This document shows positions 8,158-18,092 of a stretch of DNA of 64,000 nt, one piece after another. The notes beneath the pieces are model-generated. The model saw only the letters and a program-made list of their open reading frames with translations, had not been told where the DNA came from and made no database searches. The position numbers were made by a program, and so were the translations under genes. The stretch is from an uncultured Chitinophagaceae bacterium (GTDB lineage: Bacteria; Bacteroidota; Bacteroidia; Chitinophagales; Chitinophagaceae), in contig CALKVC010000239.1 of the NCBI GenBank assembly GCA_937996595.1, positions 30,612 through 94,611 of the forward strand, given 5' to 3'. Each line of letters begins with the position of its first letter. The first letter of the stretch is position 1.

Positions 8158-8532
8158 ATGAAACTTAATATTATAATAGCTTTCCTGCTAATGTCAGTAA
8201 TAGCAGGATGTAATAAAGACCAGGTGGGATGTAATGAACCAACTGCATCATTTAAAATTAAGAATGAAACAAATAATACGGTAATGGAAGGAAAGTTGTT
8301 GCAACTGGAAAACCAATCGGAAAATGCAGTTTCATACAAATGGGATTTCGGAAATGGAACCACCTCAGATAAAGCTACCCCCGAATTTTACTTCCCAATG
8401 CACGGAGAATATGATATTACATTAACAGTTACCGGTAAAAAGGGAAAAACAACGGCATTTACTTATCATGTTACTGTTTTGTGCAGTATATTTAATCCCA
8501 ATCACAACCCATTAACAGCACCTGTTATGTAA
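8158..8532 (+). CDS. PKD-domain lipoprotein
   Basis: This 124-residue protein has a lipoprotein signal with Cys18 (LMSVIAGC). One PKD domain follows at about residues 28-112, with the core VSYKWDFGNGTTSDKATPEFYFPMHGEY and then DITLTVTGKKGKTTAFTYHVTV. PKD domains are immunoglobulin-like binding or spacer modules on the cell surface. The ATG at 8158 is chosen over one 18 bases upstream because it gives a proper lipoprotein signal. It sits between the ATP-grasp gene and the large kinase, followed by its own terminator. Confidence 0.82.
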   Translation: MKLNIIIAFLLMSVIAGCNKDQVGCNEPTASFKIKNETNNTVMEGKLLQLENQSENAVSYKWDFGNGTTSDKATPEFYFPMHGEYDITLTVTGKKGKTTAFTYHVTVLCSIFNPNHNPLTAPVM

Positions 8533-8556
8533 GTGCTTTTAAGAATATTTTGATAG

Positions 8557-8584
8557 CCGCTGGTTAATGATCAGCGGTTTTTTG
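8557..8584 (+). terminator. Intrinsic terminator after the PKD lipoprotein
   Basis: The stem CCGCTG (8557-8562) pairs with CAGCGG (8572-8577), followed by a run of T. Confidence 0.8.
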
Positions 8585-8711
8585 TATATATAAGGGAAAC
8601 CAACAATCATCCCCCTTTTTAGTTTTATGCATATTTTACAGAAGTTATCATAAGAAACCAGCATTTTACATATACAAATAATATTGTAATCTATACTGTT
8701 TCTATTACTGC

Positions 8712-8719
8712 TAATTTTG
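8712..8719 (+). promoter_or_regulatory. -7 promoter box of the CHASE/PAS kinase
   Basis: TAATTTTG fits TAnnTTTG, with a leader of about 37 bases to the ATG at 8760. Confidence 0.45.
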
Positions 8720-8759
8720 CCGGATTGATTTCAAGGAAATTGTCCGCTAAACTGTAATA

Positions 8760-11700
8760 ATGGAGGAATATAACAATATAGATAATGAACCTGGTTCTGT
8801 CAATAAGCTAATATCCGTAAGGCGTTCTGCTATTACAGCAATAGCCGTTTTTTTTGTGTTATTCATATTGGTGGCCGGGTATATTTACCAGCGGTATATA
8901 AACCTGCAAAAAGAGCAAAAGGTAAGGTCGCTTTCCATTGCTAACAATGCCCGTTCTAGGTTACAGGAATCTTTATACAACAGTTTATCAGCCACAAAAA
9001 TTCTTTCCTTTTTTATTGATGATCATGGCATAGTGAAAGGATTTGATTCCATTGCACCACAGATACTGAATACACATAAGAATATTGATGCATTGCAGCT
9101 GGTACCCAATGGTGTTATCAGGTATGTATACCCGTTAGCTGGCAATGAGAAAGTACTTGGTTACGATATACTCAATGACTCTGCCAGGAACAAGGAGGCA
9201 TTCAAAGCCATACAGAAGAATACCATGTTTTTTTCCGGTCCATACGAACTCCGGCAGGGTGGCTTCGGGATTGTTGGGCGTTTACCTATTTTCAGGGATA
9301 ATACATTCTGGGGTTTTTCAGCCGTCGTGATAAAGATGTCCACGCTGTTGCGGGCAGCAGAAATTGACAGCCTGGGTAAAAGCGGCTATTATTACCAGCT
9401 GTCAAAAATGAACGCAAAAACCGGGATAAAGGAAAATTTCATCCCATATAAAAATGAATTCCCCTCAGCCAATTCGGTTTCAGTTGACGTGCCCAACGGC
9501 GAATGGGAACTTTCCGTTACACCTGTTAACCCTTACAGGAGATACAGGGACATATTATCCCTGGGTGTTTTAGGGCTGCTGTTATCATTGCTGGGAGGCG
9601 TGTTTGCCTATAACGAAGCAAGGAAACCCCAGCGCCTGAATGAACTGGTAAAAGATCGTACCAGCCAGTTAAAGAAAAGCGAAGAGAATTATAAGATCCT
9701 TTTCGAAAAAAGCCCGCTGCCTTTATGGATTTACGACATCAATTCGTTCAGGTTGATTGAAGTGAATGACGCTGCTATTAACCTCTACGGGTATACTCGG
9801 GAAGAATTTCTCAGTATGGACATCTTTGCACTAAGGATTCAGGATGAACAGAATCCTGCAGTTGAAGATGCCGCTAAAGCCGGTGCCGGATTAATGGAAT
9901 CGGAAACCTGTATTCATGTAAAGAAGAACAGGGAACAAATACAGGTGTTGGTTTTTTCCAGGAACATAAGGTATGATGGTGTTAATGGAAGGCTGGCCCT
10001 GCTGATGGATGTATCTGAAAAGACAAGGGTTGAAAATGAACTACGCAAAAGTGAGGAAAAATACCGCTCCCTGATTGAAAAAGCATCCGATGGCATCATC
10101 ATGTATACATTTGACGGAACCATTGACAGCTTTAACCGGGCAGCCTGTATACAAACCGGTTATGGCCCGGAAGAATTTTCGAAGTTAAATATGCGTGATA
10201 TCTTCCTGGAAGTGGATTTTGATAAATATAATACGGGCCATAATAAGAACCACAAACATACCGCTTCCACATTTTACAGGAAATTGAAAAGGAAAGACGG
10301 CTCGCTCTTTAATGTGGAACTGAATTCCACTATGCTGCCCGACGGAAAGATAATTGCCATTGTAAGGGATATAACCGAAAGGGAAAGGATTGAAGCAGCA
10401 CTGAAAGAAAGCGAAGAGAAATTTTCAAAATCCTTCCATTCAAACGCTATCGGGTTTGCCATCTTTGATAATGATTTCAGGTTTGTTGATGTAAATGAAG
10501 TGTATGCATCCATACTGGAAACCGACTGTGAATCACTGTTGGGCAAACTGGCGGATGATGCTGGAATAAGCAGCAGGATTGCCCCTGCAGGCAGGGAAGC
10601 GATCAGTAGCCATATAGAAGATATACTGAACAAGGAAGGTGAGCTGCACCATTTTGAAGTACAGATAAATAATAACAGCGGAAACGTTATTACCGTTCTG
10701 CTTTCCATTGAAAAACTGGATCTGCACAATGCACCGCACTGGCTCACTTCTGCTGTGGATATTACAGAAAAGAAAAATGCCGAAATGCTGCTTGAAAAGA
10801 GCGAACATAAATATCGTTCCCTGATTGAACAGGCATCTGATGGCATTGTAATTACCGATTTGCTGGGCAATATCATAGAAGTGAACAAGAGCGTGTGTAT
10901 CATGGGCGGATATGAACAGCACGAAGTGGTTGGCCAGCAGCTTTTTAAATTTATTCCGCAGGAAGATATCGTAGATAACCCCTTTCAGTTTGCCGCATTG
11001 GCAACAGGCATAAGCCTCATGAACGAAAGGCGCCTGCTGTGTAAAGACGGCAGCATCATAGATATTGAAATAAATTCAAAACTGGCCAGCGCCAACACCC
11101 TGATCAGTTTTGTAAGGGATATTACAGAACGGAAAAAGAATGATGATGTGCTGCGCTATCATGCCAGGCTGCTCGACAGCATCTCAGATGCCGTGGTTTC
11201 ATTGGATATGGATCGTGCTATTGTAAGCTGGAACAATGCTTCTGAAAAACTGTTCGGATTTACAGAATCTGAAGTGAAAGGGAAGAAAATACCAACCCTG
11301 GTAACTTTTGAGTATCCCAATACCAACAATGAAGCTGTGTTTAAGCAGGTGTATGAAGAAGGCTCTTGGAAAGGGGAATTCAATTTCATTCATCCTAAAA
11401 CAAATAAAAAATTTAACCTGCTGAGCAGCATCAACCTGCTCAGGAACAGGAAAGGAGAGAATATCGGGTTCATCATCACCAGCAGCGACATCACCGACCG
11501 GAAAATTGCAGAAGAAAAAATCAGGAAATCGAATGAACGCTTTGAAATGATAGCGCTGGCAACCAATGAAATCATCTGGGATCACGACTTTAATCTGAAC
11601 GAAACCTGGGGCAACAGGAAACTGTATGAACTGCACGGCATTGAAGACGGGAAAGAAAAGATCAATTTTGAAATGTTCCTGAACCGGATCCATCCTTTGG

Positions 11701-13700
11701 AAAGAAAATCGGTGCAGGAAAGGATGGAAGCGGCACTGGCAAAGAAACAGGAATACCTTACGGAAGAACTGCAAATGATGACGGCACAAGGGGAATACCG
11801 GTTTTTTTATGACCGTGCATTTATCAAATACGATGCAAAAGGAGAACCCGTAAGGATACTGGGCGCCATGCAGGATATTACGGACAGGGAAGCCATCAAA
11901 AAACAGATATTACGTGAAAAGGAATTGTCAGATTCAATAATCAACAGCCTGCCGGGCGTTTTTTACCTGTTTACAAAAGATGGCAGGTATCTGCGTTGGA
12001 ATAAGAACCTGGAATCGGTTACCGGCTATTCCGCCGAAGAGATAGGTAAGCTGCATCCCCTGCAACTGATTTATGAACCCCAACGGGAATGGGTTACCGG
12101 AAGGATAGAGAATGTATTTATCAGCGGTTCAGATAATGCGGAAGCAATGATACTGCTTAAAAACGGGCAACAGATTCCATACTATTTCACCGGCCAGGCC
12201 ATTGAATATGAAGGCCAGTTATGCCTGATGGGTGTAGGGCTCGACTTTTCTGATAAGGTGAAAGCGGAAAAGGCGATACTGGAAAGCGAGGCAAAATACA
12301 AAGAACTGATTGAACAGGCTTCTGACGGTATTTTCATTTCGGATAGTGATGGCCGTTATATTGAAGTGAATTCCTCCGCCTGCAAGATGCTTGGTTATGG
12401 CAAGGAGGAACTGCTGAATATGAGCGGTAGCGACATCCTGTATAATCCTTCCGATATCGAAAATCTCCAAAAGAGTTATAAGGCCCTCCAATCTGGACAA
12501 TCGTATATAAGGGAAGTTACCTTAAGGAAAAAAGACGGCACACCCATAGAAGTAGAGAGCAGTTCTAAAATGATATCAGACGGCCGGTTCATTGGGATCG
12601 TACGCGACCTTACTGAACGTAAAAAAGTGGCTGAAGAAATACTGGCATCCAAAAGGCAGTTCCAGAACCTGGTGGAAAACATCACGGGCGTATATTGGGT
12701 GAACAACCTGGAAACACACGAAACCATTTATATCAGCCCATCTTACGAAACAATCTGGGGCTCGCCGGTTAAGGAGATTTACGAAAACCCCATGTCGTTT
12801 ATCAAAAGAGTGCAAGCCGATGACATCAGCCAGGTGATGGATGCGTTTCATTCCCTTGAAAACACGCTTAAGGAAAATATCACGTACCGGATTGTGCGGC
12901 CCGATGGCGAAATAAGATGGATTTCAGCGCTAATCAATGTGGTGCCCGATTCAAAAGGGAATAAGCTGGAATACGGTTATGCAGAAGATATCACCGAAAG
13001 GAAGAAAGCCGCTGAAGAAATCCGGGCAAATTCAGAACTGCTAAGGGAGCTATACAGTTACCAGCAAAACATACGTGAAGAAGAACGTACCCATATCGCC
13101 CGCGAAATACATGATGAACTTGGTCAGCAGCTTACCGGTTTAAAAATGGATATGTTCTGGATTAACAGGAGGTTACAGACAACTGATACAGCCATTACAG
13201 AAAAACTGATGTCTACCCTGGCCCTGATAGATACTACCATTGAAACCGTACGAAGGATCGCAACTGAACTCAGGCCAAGCATTCTGGATGACCTGGGCCT
13301 GGTGGCCGCATTAGACTGGCAAAGTGATGAGTTTGAGAAAAGGTCAAATATTAAAGTCAACTTCAGCAGCAACTTCAATGAGGCGCTGGTACTGCCAGAT
13401 ATTTCCACGGCATTGTTCCGTATATACCAGGAATTGCTTACCAATGTAGCCCGCCATTCAAAAGCATCCATGGTGAATGCAGCTATTTTTCAGGATGAAC
13501 AGAAACTCTTCCTGAAAGTGGATGATAACGGGCAGGGATTTGACATGACCAATATCCTGAATAAGAAAACCCTTGGGCTGCGGGGAATCAAGGAACGCAC
13601 CAGCCTCATCGGGGGTACCTATGAAATTAAAAGTAGCCCGGGAAGTGGAACAAGTGTATTTATTTCTGTTCCTTTGCAAAAACCGGTTACAATAAACTGA
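8760..13700 (+). CDS. CHASE-domain sensor histidine kinase with nine PAS domains (NarL/DesK type)
   Basis: This 1646-residue membrane kinase has helices at about 22-42 and 264-284. The part outside the membrane between them is a CHASE ligand domain (LGYDILNDSARNKEAFKAIQ and then FFSGPYELRQGGFGIVGRLPIF). Nine PAS repeats follow at about 305-1425, most opening with a SEEKYRSLIE- or SEAKYKELIEQASDGI-like helix and closing with DITERK. The kinase core is HisKA_3 with the likely phospho-acceptor His1451 (REIHDELGQQLTGLK), then a HATPase domain with DNGQGFD and GLRGIKER. It phosphorylates a partner regulator, almost surely the NarL-type protein whose ATG follows five bases after the stop. The signal is not known. 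Repeats PAS2, PAS4 and PAS8 are alike and may be recent duplications. Confidence 0.93.
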   Translation: MEEYNNIDNEPGSVNKLISVRRSAITAIAVFFVLFILVAGYIYQRYINLQKEQKVRSLSIANNARSRLQESLYNSLSATKILSFFIDDHGIVKGFDSIAPQILNTHKNIDALQLVPNGVIRYVYPLAGNEKVLGYDILNDSARNKEAFKAIQKNTMFFSGPYELRQGGFGIVGRLPIFRDNTFWGFSAVVIKMSTLLRAAEIDSLGKSGYYYQLSKMNAKTGIKENFIPYKNEFPSANSVSVDVPNGEWELSVTPVNPYRRYRDILSLGVLGLLLSLLGGVFAYNEARKPQRLNELVKDRTSQLKKSEENYKILFEKSPLPLWIYDINSFRLIEVNDAAINLYGYTREEFLSMDIFALRIQDEQNPAVEDAAKAGAGLMESETCIHVKKNREQIQVLVFSRNIRYDGVNGRLALLMDVSEKTRVENELRKSEEKYRSLIEKASDGIIMYTFDGTIDSFNRAACIQTGYGPEEFSKLNMRDIFLEVDFDKYNTGHNKNHKHTASTFYRKLKRKDGSLFNVELNSTMLPDGKIIAIVRDITERERIEAALKESEEKFSKSFHSNAIGFAIFDNDFRFVDVNEVYASILETDCESLLGKLADDAGISSRIAPAGREAISSHIEDILNKEGELHHFEVQINNNSGNVITVLLSIEKLDLHNAPHWLTSAVDITEKKNAEMLLEKSEHKYRSLIEQASDGIVITDLLGNIIEVNKSVCIMGGYEQHEVVGQQLFKFIPQEDIVDNPFQFAALATGISLMNERRLLCKDGSIIDIEINSKLASANTLISFVRDITERKKNDDVLRYHARLLDSISDAVVSLDMDRAIVSWNNASEKLFGFTESEVKGKKIPTLVTFEYPNTNNEAVFKQVYEEGSWKGEFNFIHPKTNKKFNLLSSINLLRNRKGENIGFIITSSDITDRKIAEEKIRKSNERFEMIALATNEIIWDHDFNLNETWGNRKLYELHGIEDGKEKINFEMFLNRIHPLERKSVQERMEAALAKKQEYLTEELQMMTAQGEYRFFYDRAFIKYDAKGEPVRILGAMQDITDREAIKKQILREKELSDSIINSLPGVFYLFTKDGRYLRWNKNLESVTGYSAEEIGKLHPLQLIYEPQREWVTGRIENVFISGSDNAEAMILLKNGQQIPYYFTGQAIEYEGQLCLMGVGLDFSDKVKAEKAILESEAKYKELIEQASDGIFISDSDGRYIEVNSSACKMLGYGKEELLNMSGSDILYNPSDIENLQKSYKALQSGQSYIREVTLRKKDGTPIEVESSSKMISDGRFIGIVRDLTERKKVAEEILASKRQFQNLVENITGVYWVNNLETHETIYISPSYETIWGSPVKEIYENPMSFIKRVQADDISQVMDAFHSLENTLKENITYRIVRPDGEIRWISALINVVPDSKGNKLEYGYAEDITERKKAAEEIRANSELLRELYSYQQNIREEERTHIAREIHDELGQQLTGLKMDMFWINRRLQTTDTAITEKLMSTLALIDTTIETVRRIATELRPSILDDLGLVAALDWQSDEFEKRSNIKVNFSSNFNEALVLPDISTALFRIYQELLTNVARHSKASMVNAAIFQDEQKLFLKVDDNGQGFDMTNILNKKTLGLRGIKERTSLIGGTYEIKSSPGSGTSVFISVPLQKPVTIN

Positions 13701-13705
13701 AGCAG

Positions 13706-14335
13706 ATGTTACGCATTTTAATTGCAGACGACCATACGGTAGTGCGAAAAGGGCTAAAGCAGATATTATTGGAAGAGTTTCCTGCAGCACGCATTGAGGA
13801 AGTTCCCGATGCCGAAGAAATGATCAATAAAGTAATGAACGATCATTGGGATATAGTGGTAAGTGATTTGTCGATGCCAGGGAGAAGCGGGCTGGATGCT
13901 TTACAGCAGATAAAAAATATCCGCCCCGAACTTCCGGTACTTATACTTAGCATTCACCCTGAAGAACATTATGCATTACGCGTATTGAAAGCAGGTGCCT
14001 CGGGTTACCTGAGCAAGGGATCGGCTTCCGATGAACTGGTTAAAGCGGTACAAACGGTTTTGCTGGGCAAAAAATATATTTCGGCCGCCGTTGCAGAAAA
14101 ACTGGCATCCAATATTTCTTCCAATTCGCAGAAGCAGGCACATGAACTGCTTTCCGACAGGGAATTTGATGTGATGAAACTGCTGGCAGCAGGAAAATCA
14201 GTATCTGATATTGCAGACATGCTTTCGCTCAGTGTTACTACCATCAGCACATACAGGGCACGTATCATGGCCAAGATGAACCTGCGGACAAATTCCGACC
14301 TTACCAAATACGCCATAGAGAGCAATCTTATTTGA
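13706..14335 (+). CDS. NarL/FixJ-type response regulator
   Basis: This 209-residue protein has a receiver domain (1-120) with the acidic pair D8/D9, phospho-acceptor Asp54 (VVSDLSMPG) and the lysine in YLSKGSASDE. A LuxR-type HTH follows at about 145-205 (LSDREFDVMKLLAAGKSVSDIADMLSLSVTTISTYRARIMAKMNL). It binds DNA after phosphorylation. It starts five bases after the CHASE/PAS kinase, so they form a two-component pair in one transcript. Confidence 0.95.
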   Translation: MLRILIADDHTVVRKGLKQILLEEFPAARIEEVPDAEEMINKVMNDHWDIVVSDLSMPGRSGLDALQQIKNIRPELPVLILSIHPEEHYALRVLKAGASGYLSKGSASDELVKAVQTVLLGKKYISAAVAEKLASNISSNSQKQAHELLSDREFDVMKLLAAGKSVSDIADMLSLSVTTISTYRARIMAKMNLRTNSDLTKYAIESNLI

Positions 14336-14455
14336 TTCGTTTTGTAGAATTATTGCCACAAGAGCTTACGGAAATTTATTACAGTATTAGGCGTCCGTAT
14401 GCTACATCGCATATTTTATTTCTGTAATACCTTGCATGCTACCAATTGATAATAC

Positions 14456-14824
14456 ATGGGAACCCTATCACCAGGATCGCTTTTGATTGTTGATGATTCC
14501 CCGATTATCATTGAAAGGGTCATTGAATCTTTGAAAGAACATGAATCAGTTAAAAATATCTTAACAGCAACCGATTATAAATCAGCTGTAGAATCTTTGA
14601 ATAACCATGTTCCCGGCTTTATACTGCTGGATATACAGTTGCCCGGCAAAAGCGGCATTGAATTGTTGAAATACATCATGAAGGAATATCCTTTGGTAAA
14701 AGTGATCATGTTCAGTAACCTGCTTGATGATAACTATATAAAAGTCTGCAGGAAAATTGGAGCAAAATATTTTATTGACAAATCGAAGGATTTTGACCTG
14801 ATCCCTTCGATGCTGAATAATTGA
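14456..14824 (+). CDS. Receiver-only response regulator
   Basis: This 122-residue protein is a single CheY-like receiver: acidic pair D13/D14 (IVDDS), Asp59 (FILLDIQLPGKSG), the conserved Lys in FIDKSKDF, and nothing after the fold. It lacks an output domain, so it would act as a phosphate relay or protein-protein switch. It lies 120 bases after the NarL-type gene. The gap has no clear terminator, so it may be part of the same unit. Confidence 0.88.
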   Translation: MGTLSPGSLLIVDDSPIIIERVIESLKEHESVKNILTATDYKSAVESLNNHVPGFILLDIQLPGKSGIELLKYIMKEYPLVKVIMFSNLLDDNYIKVCRKIGAKYFIDKSKDFDLIPSMLNN

Positions 14825-14957
14825 AGTTCGGGGCTTTATAAGTCCGGAAGATATTTATCTATGAAGAGCCGTTAAAAATTTTATAAGCGTGCTATGCGTT
14901 TATGAAAAACACCAACTTGCTTATCTCTAAATCCAGGAGAGCCCTCAACAGCATATT

Positions 14958-15000
14958 GCCGGAAAAGAAGGATCATGCGTTCCTTCTTTCCGGCTTATTT
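14958..15000 (+). terminator. Long hairpin with T-rich tail (terminator)
   Basis: GCCGGAAAAGAAGGA (14958-14972) pairs with TCCTTCTTTCCGGC (14981-14994) with a single bulge, followed by a T-rich tract. It probably ends plus-strand transcription from the receiver gene before the convergent ligase gene. The 225-base gap 14825-15049 holds nothing else convincing. Confidence 0.65.
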
Positions 15001-15049
15001 ATTTTATTTAAACCATGATGTATGCCGATATCAGTAAGTTCTGTTTGCA

Positions 15050-16843
15050 TTAATCATATATCCTGTCTACTGCTGCCTTATATTTTTCCATAATCACTTT
15101 CCTTTTCATACTCATTTTCGGAGTCATCTCACCGGTATCAATACTCCATTCATCCGGTAACAGTTCAAATTTTTTGATCTGTTCCACCTGGTTAAAAAAC
15201 TTGTTGAACGACTCTATGAGCTCCTTATAAAGTTCCAGCACTTTAGGGTGATGTATCGCATCTTCATTGGTAATGAACGGGATGCCTTTTAAACGCATCC
15301 ATTCTTTCAGGTTGGGTATAGAAGGTACGATCAGGGCGCCCACGAATTTCTTATCTGCACCAACAACCATTACCTGTTCAACAAATGCAGATTCTTTCAA
15401 ACGGTTTTCTATAGCCTGTGGCGCCACATATTTTCCTCCGCTGGTCTTAAAAAGTTCTTTTTTCCGGTCGGTTATTTTCAGGTATTTCTCATCTTCAATA
15501 ATGCCGATATCGCCGGTATGCAGCCAACCGTCAATGATGGTTTCTGCAGTTAAGTCGGGACGTTTATAATAACCCATCATCACACTTGGTCCTTTTACGC
15601 AAATCTCTCCATCCGGTTCCAGTTTAAGTTCCTGGCCCAGTAAAGGCAATCCAACGGTTCCATATTTAGTACCGCCTTTTTTCCTGCAGTTAACACTTAT
15701 CACCGGGCTGTTTTCAGTAGGTCCGTATCCTTCATAGATGGGAATACGGGCAGCGTTAAATATCCGCAGCAAACGAACCTGGCAGGCAGCCCCGCCCGTT
15801 ATGATAAAGTCGATATTATTTCCCAATGCTTCACGCCATTTGCTGAAAATAAGTTTATTGGCCAGGGCTAGTTGAACATTGTACGAAAAGCCACCGTCTT
15901 TGTTGTTGTCGTAAGTTTCGCCTAATGCTACGGCCCAGTCGAACAGTTTCTTTTTCATCCCGGTTAGTTCTGCAGCTTTCGCCATAATCTTTTCATACAC
16001 TTTTTCCAGCAACCTGGGCACCGTTGTAAACAGGTTCGGTTTTATTTCCTTCAGGTTGTCGCCGATGGTTTCCAGGCTTTCTGCATAATAAATGGAAATG
16101 CCGGTGGATATGTAGATATATGAAACCATCCGCTCAAAAATGTGGTTAAGCGGAAGGAAACTCAATGCCGTAGCCTGCGGGTTATCATTAAATGGAAATG
16201 AGCTTTTTGCATTTATTACATTGCTTACCAGGTTCCGGTGGCTTAGCATCACGCCTTTGGGAACACCCGTGGTTCCAGAAGTATAAATGATGGTTGCACA
16301 GTGCATTGCCTGTATGGAATCTTTTAAAGCGGTTAATCTTGCATTGGATTCCTCATCAGGTGCATGAAGCAGGCTTTTCCAGTTTACTGCACCGGGTAAT
16401 TCGTCAAAGCTGTATAGGCTGATCAGGGAAGGAACTTTTTCACGGATGTCATTCACTTTGTCAAGTATTTCCTGTCCGCTCAGGAAAACAAATTTTACAC
16501 TGGCGTCATTAAAAATGAATTCCAGTTCATTGATATTGGTAGTTGGGTAAATGGGGCAAAGAATTACACCAATTTGCTGGCAGGCCAAATCAAGTATCAG
16601 CCATTCGGGCCGGTTGCGTGATATGATGGCGATTTTGTCCTGCGTTTCAGGTGTCATGCCATGGCCGCTTAGTCCGAGTTTCAGCAATCCGGCGCTTAAC
16701 CGGTTAACCAGGTCAGTTACAGTAGCGGTGCTGTATTTTTGCCATTGCCCGTTTTCTTTTCCGGCCAGCATATCTTCTTTGGGCATCCGCGTTTGCTGGT
16801 AATAGAGGAAATCGAATATCCTTGAGTTTTCGTTCATACGCAA
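15050..16843 (-). CDS. AMP-dependent long-chain fatty-acid-CoA ligase
   Basis: This 597-residue enzyme of the ANL superfamily activates long-chain fatty acids to acyl-AMP and then acyl-CoA at the inner membrane. The P-loop-like motif is TIIYTSGTTGVPKGVMLSH. GYGPTENSPVISVN is the A5 motif, and LHTGDIGIIEDEKYLKITDRKKELFKTSGGKYVAP holds A7, A8 and the hinge. The overall layout resembles the large FAA1/LCFA-CoA ligase group of 590-600 residues, so it is full length. It is encoded alone and faces the receiver gene across the 14958 hairpin. The short N-terminal MRMNEN leaves two close start options. Confidence 0.92.
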   Translation of the reverse strand: MRMNENSRIFDFLYYQQTRMPKEDMLAGKENGQWQKYSTATVTDLVNRLSAGLLKLGLSGHGMTPETQDKIAIISRNRPEWLILDLACQQIGVILCPIYPTTNINELEFIFNDASVKFVFLSGQEILDKVNDIREKVPSLISLYSFDELPGAVNWKSLLHAPDEESNARLTALKDSIQAMHCATIIYTSGTTGVPKGVMLSHRNLVSNVINAKSSFPFNDNPQATALSFLPLNHIFERMVSYIYISTGISIYYAESLETIGDNLKEIKPNLFTTVPRLLEKVYEKIMAKAAELTGMKKKLFDWAVALGETYDNNKDGGFSYNVQLALANKLIFSKWREALGNNIDFIITGGAACQVRLLRIFNAARIPIYEGYGPTENSPVISVNCRKKGGTKYGTVGLPLLGQELKLEPDGEICVKGPSVMMGYYKRPDLTAETIIDGWLHTGDIGIIEDEKYLKITDRKKELFKTSGGKYVAPQAIENRLKESAFVEQVMVVGADKKFVGALIVPSIPNLKEWMRLKGIPFITNEDAIHHPKVLELYKELIESFNKFFNQVEQIKKFELLPDEWSIDTGEMTPKMSMKRKVIMEKYKAAVDRIYD

Positions 16844-16937
16844 TCGTTCTGTAGTGAATGAATCCGGTTAATGGCAGAGTTACAATAGATTATATAATAT
16901 AATAATCTGCAATCCTGCCTGTATTATCTAAGATATA

Positions 16938-16965
16938 CAAAAAAAGCCATCCTTTTATGGATGGC
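16938..16965 (-). terminator. Intrinsic terminator of the TPR gene
   Basis: On the minus strand GCCATCC-ATAAAA-GGATGGC is followed by seven T. It sits 25 bases after the TPR stop. Confidence 0.8.
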
Positions 16966-16989
16966 GATGCTTAAATTATTTTCTGTTTC

Positions 16990-17994
16990 TCAATGATAAT
17001 ACTGTCCGGCAGGCATAGAAAAGGGCCTGGTCCGCTGGTAATCGCTGAAAGCATCATATTCATTGTTATGTACCGATATCCAGTTTTGAAACCCGGCCAG
17101 GTTTTGTACAGAAGCGAACAGCCATTGGTTATAAGCTTCAAACAACCCATCCTGCAGCATTTTTCGGTGTTCATCAAACAGGCGGTGTGCAAAATTGTTC
17201 TGTCCATTACTGTACCAATCAAGAATGAAGCGGGCCCTTATCATGGTAAGCGTTTCTGTATGTATGCCCTGTGAAGCCAGGAATGATTGCTTGTTCATGG
17301 TTTGCAGGTAAGCTTTCACAAAACTGTTTTTGTCCTTATTGTTCTTTTCAAGGTCAACCTCGCTGAATAATTTCTTATAGCTCTCCAGCAGCAGTTCTTT
17401 CATTTCAGGTGTTTTGTTGCCATTGGGTTCCATGTTGATGAAAATTTCGCTGTAGATGATGCTCCACACTTTATCGGTAGTAAGAAAATAGTATTTGGCC
17501 GCATTGAAATAATTTCTTGAATAAGCTGGATCTGCCTCAATGCCTTTTTCCCACTGATTGATGGCCTCATAGTTTTTCTGTGCATACATCAGTTCTCCCA
17601 TATCACTGTATAAAGGCCCGCTGCTTGGGAATTTCTTTAATCCTTTTTTATATACTTTCTCACAATCCCTGGGCATTTGCAAGGCTTTGTAAATATTCCC
17701 CGCAATCTGGAAACACTGGTCATCTGCATCATCCCTGTCTAAAACCGGTTTAATATAATCCAGCGCCCTGTTATTGTCTTTCTGGTAAAAATAATTGAGT
17801 GAAAGGTCCTTCAGCACTTCCAGGTTTTGCGGATCCTGCTGCAGGCACCTGTTTAAAACAAGGATGGCATTGTTGTAATCGCCCTGCCGCATGAATGTAC
17901 GGGCGTTTTCATGCAATTGCAACAGGTCGTTGTTTTGGGCTATAACCTGGAAACTTAGAAAAAGGCCCAGAATGATTATAGAAAATGGTTTCAT
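16990..17994 (-). CDS. Secreted tetratricopeptide-repeat protein
   Basis: This 334-residue protein has a signal peptide (MKPFSIIILGLFLSFQVIAQ). At least four TPR helix pairs follow at about residues 25-165 (ARTFMRQGDYNNAILVLNRCLQQDPQNLEVLKDLSLNYFYQKDNNRALDYI and on to YEAINQWEKGIEADPAYSRNYFNAAKYYF). The C-terminal half is helical without a known domain. TPRs bind partner proteins; a periplasmic scaffold role is likely, but no partner is visible. The frame opens 66 bases earlier, but the ATG at 17994 gives the signal peptide. Confidence 0.85.
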   Translation of the reverse strand: MKPFSIIILGLFLSFQVIAQNNDLLQLHENARTFMRQGDYNNAILVLNRCLQQDPQNLEVLKDLSLNYFYQKDNNRALDYIKPVLDRDDADDQCFQIAGNIYKALQMPRDCEKVYKKGLKKFPSSGPLYSDMGELMYAQKNYEAINQWEKGIEADPAYSRNYFNAAKYYFLTTDKVWSIIYSEIFINMEPNGNKTPEMKELLLESYKKLFSEVDLEKNNKDKNSFVKAYLQTMNKQSFLASQGIHTETLTMIRARFILDWYSNGQNNFAHRLFDEHRKMLQDGLFEAYNQWLFASVQNLAGFQNWISVHNNEYDAFSDYQRTRPFSMPAGQYYH

Positions 17995-18092
17995 GCTGAT
18001 AAAGATAAAAAAACCGGCTGTGTAATCGGTATTTTTTTGCCTTTCATGCGAATAGTGCAACAGCCATACAGATATTTAATGCAGAAGTAAAA

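Noticed and set aside
11199..11789. 196-residue antisense open frame inside the PAS kinase
   Set aside because: The plus strand has a clear, uninterrupted PAS-domain protein; the antisense frame has no motif.
14902..15018. Possible 38-residue ORF starting MKNTNLL
   Set aside because: It spans the terminator hairpin and lacks a ribosome-binding site and promoter; the hairpin explains the sequence better.
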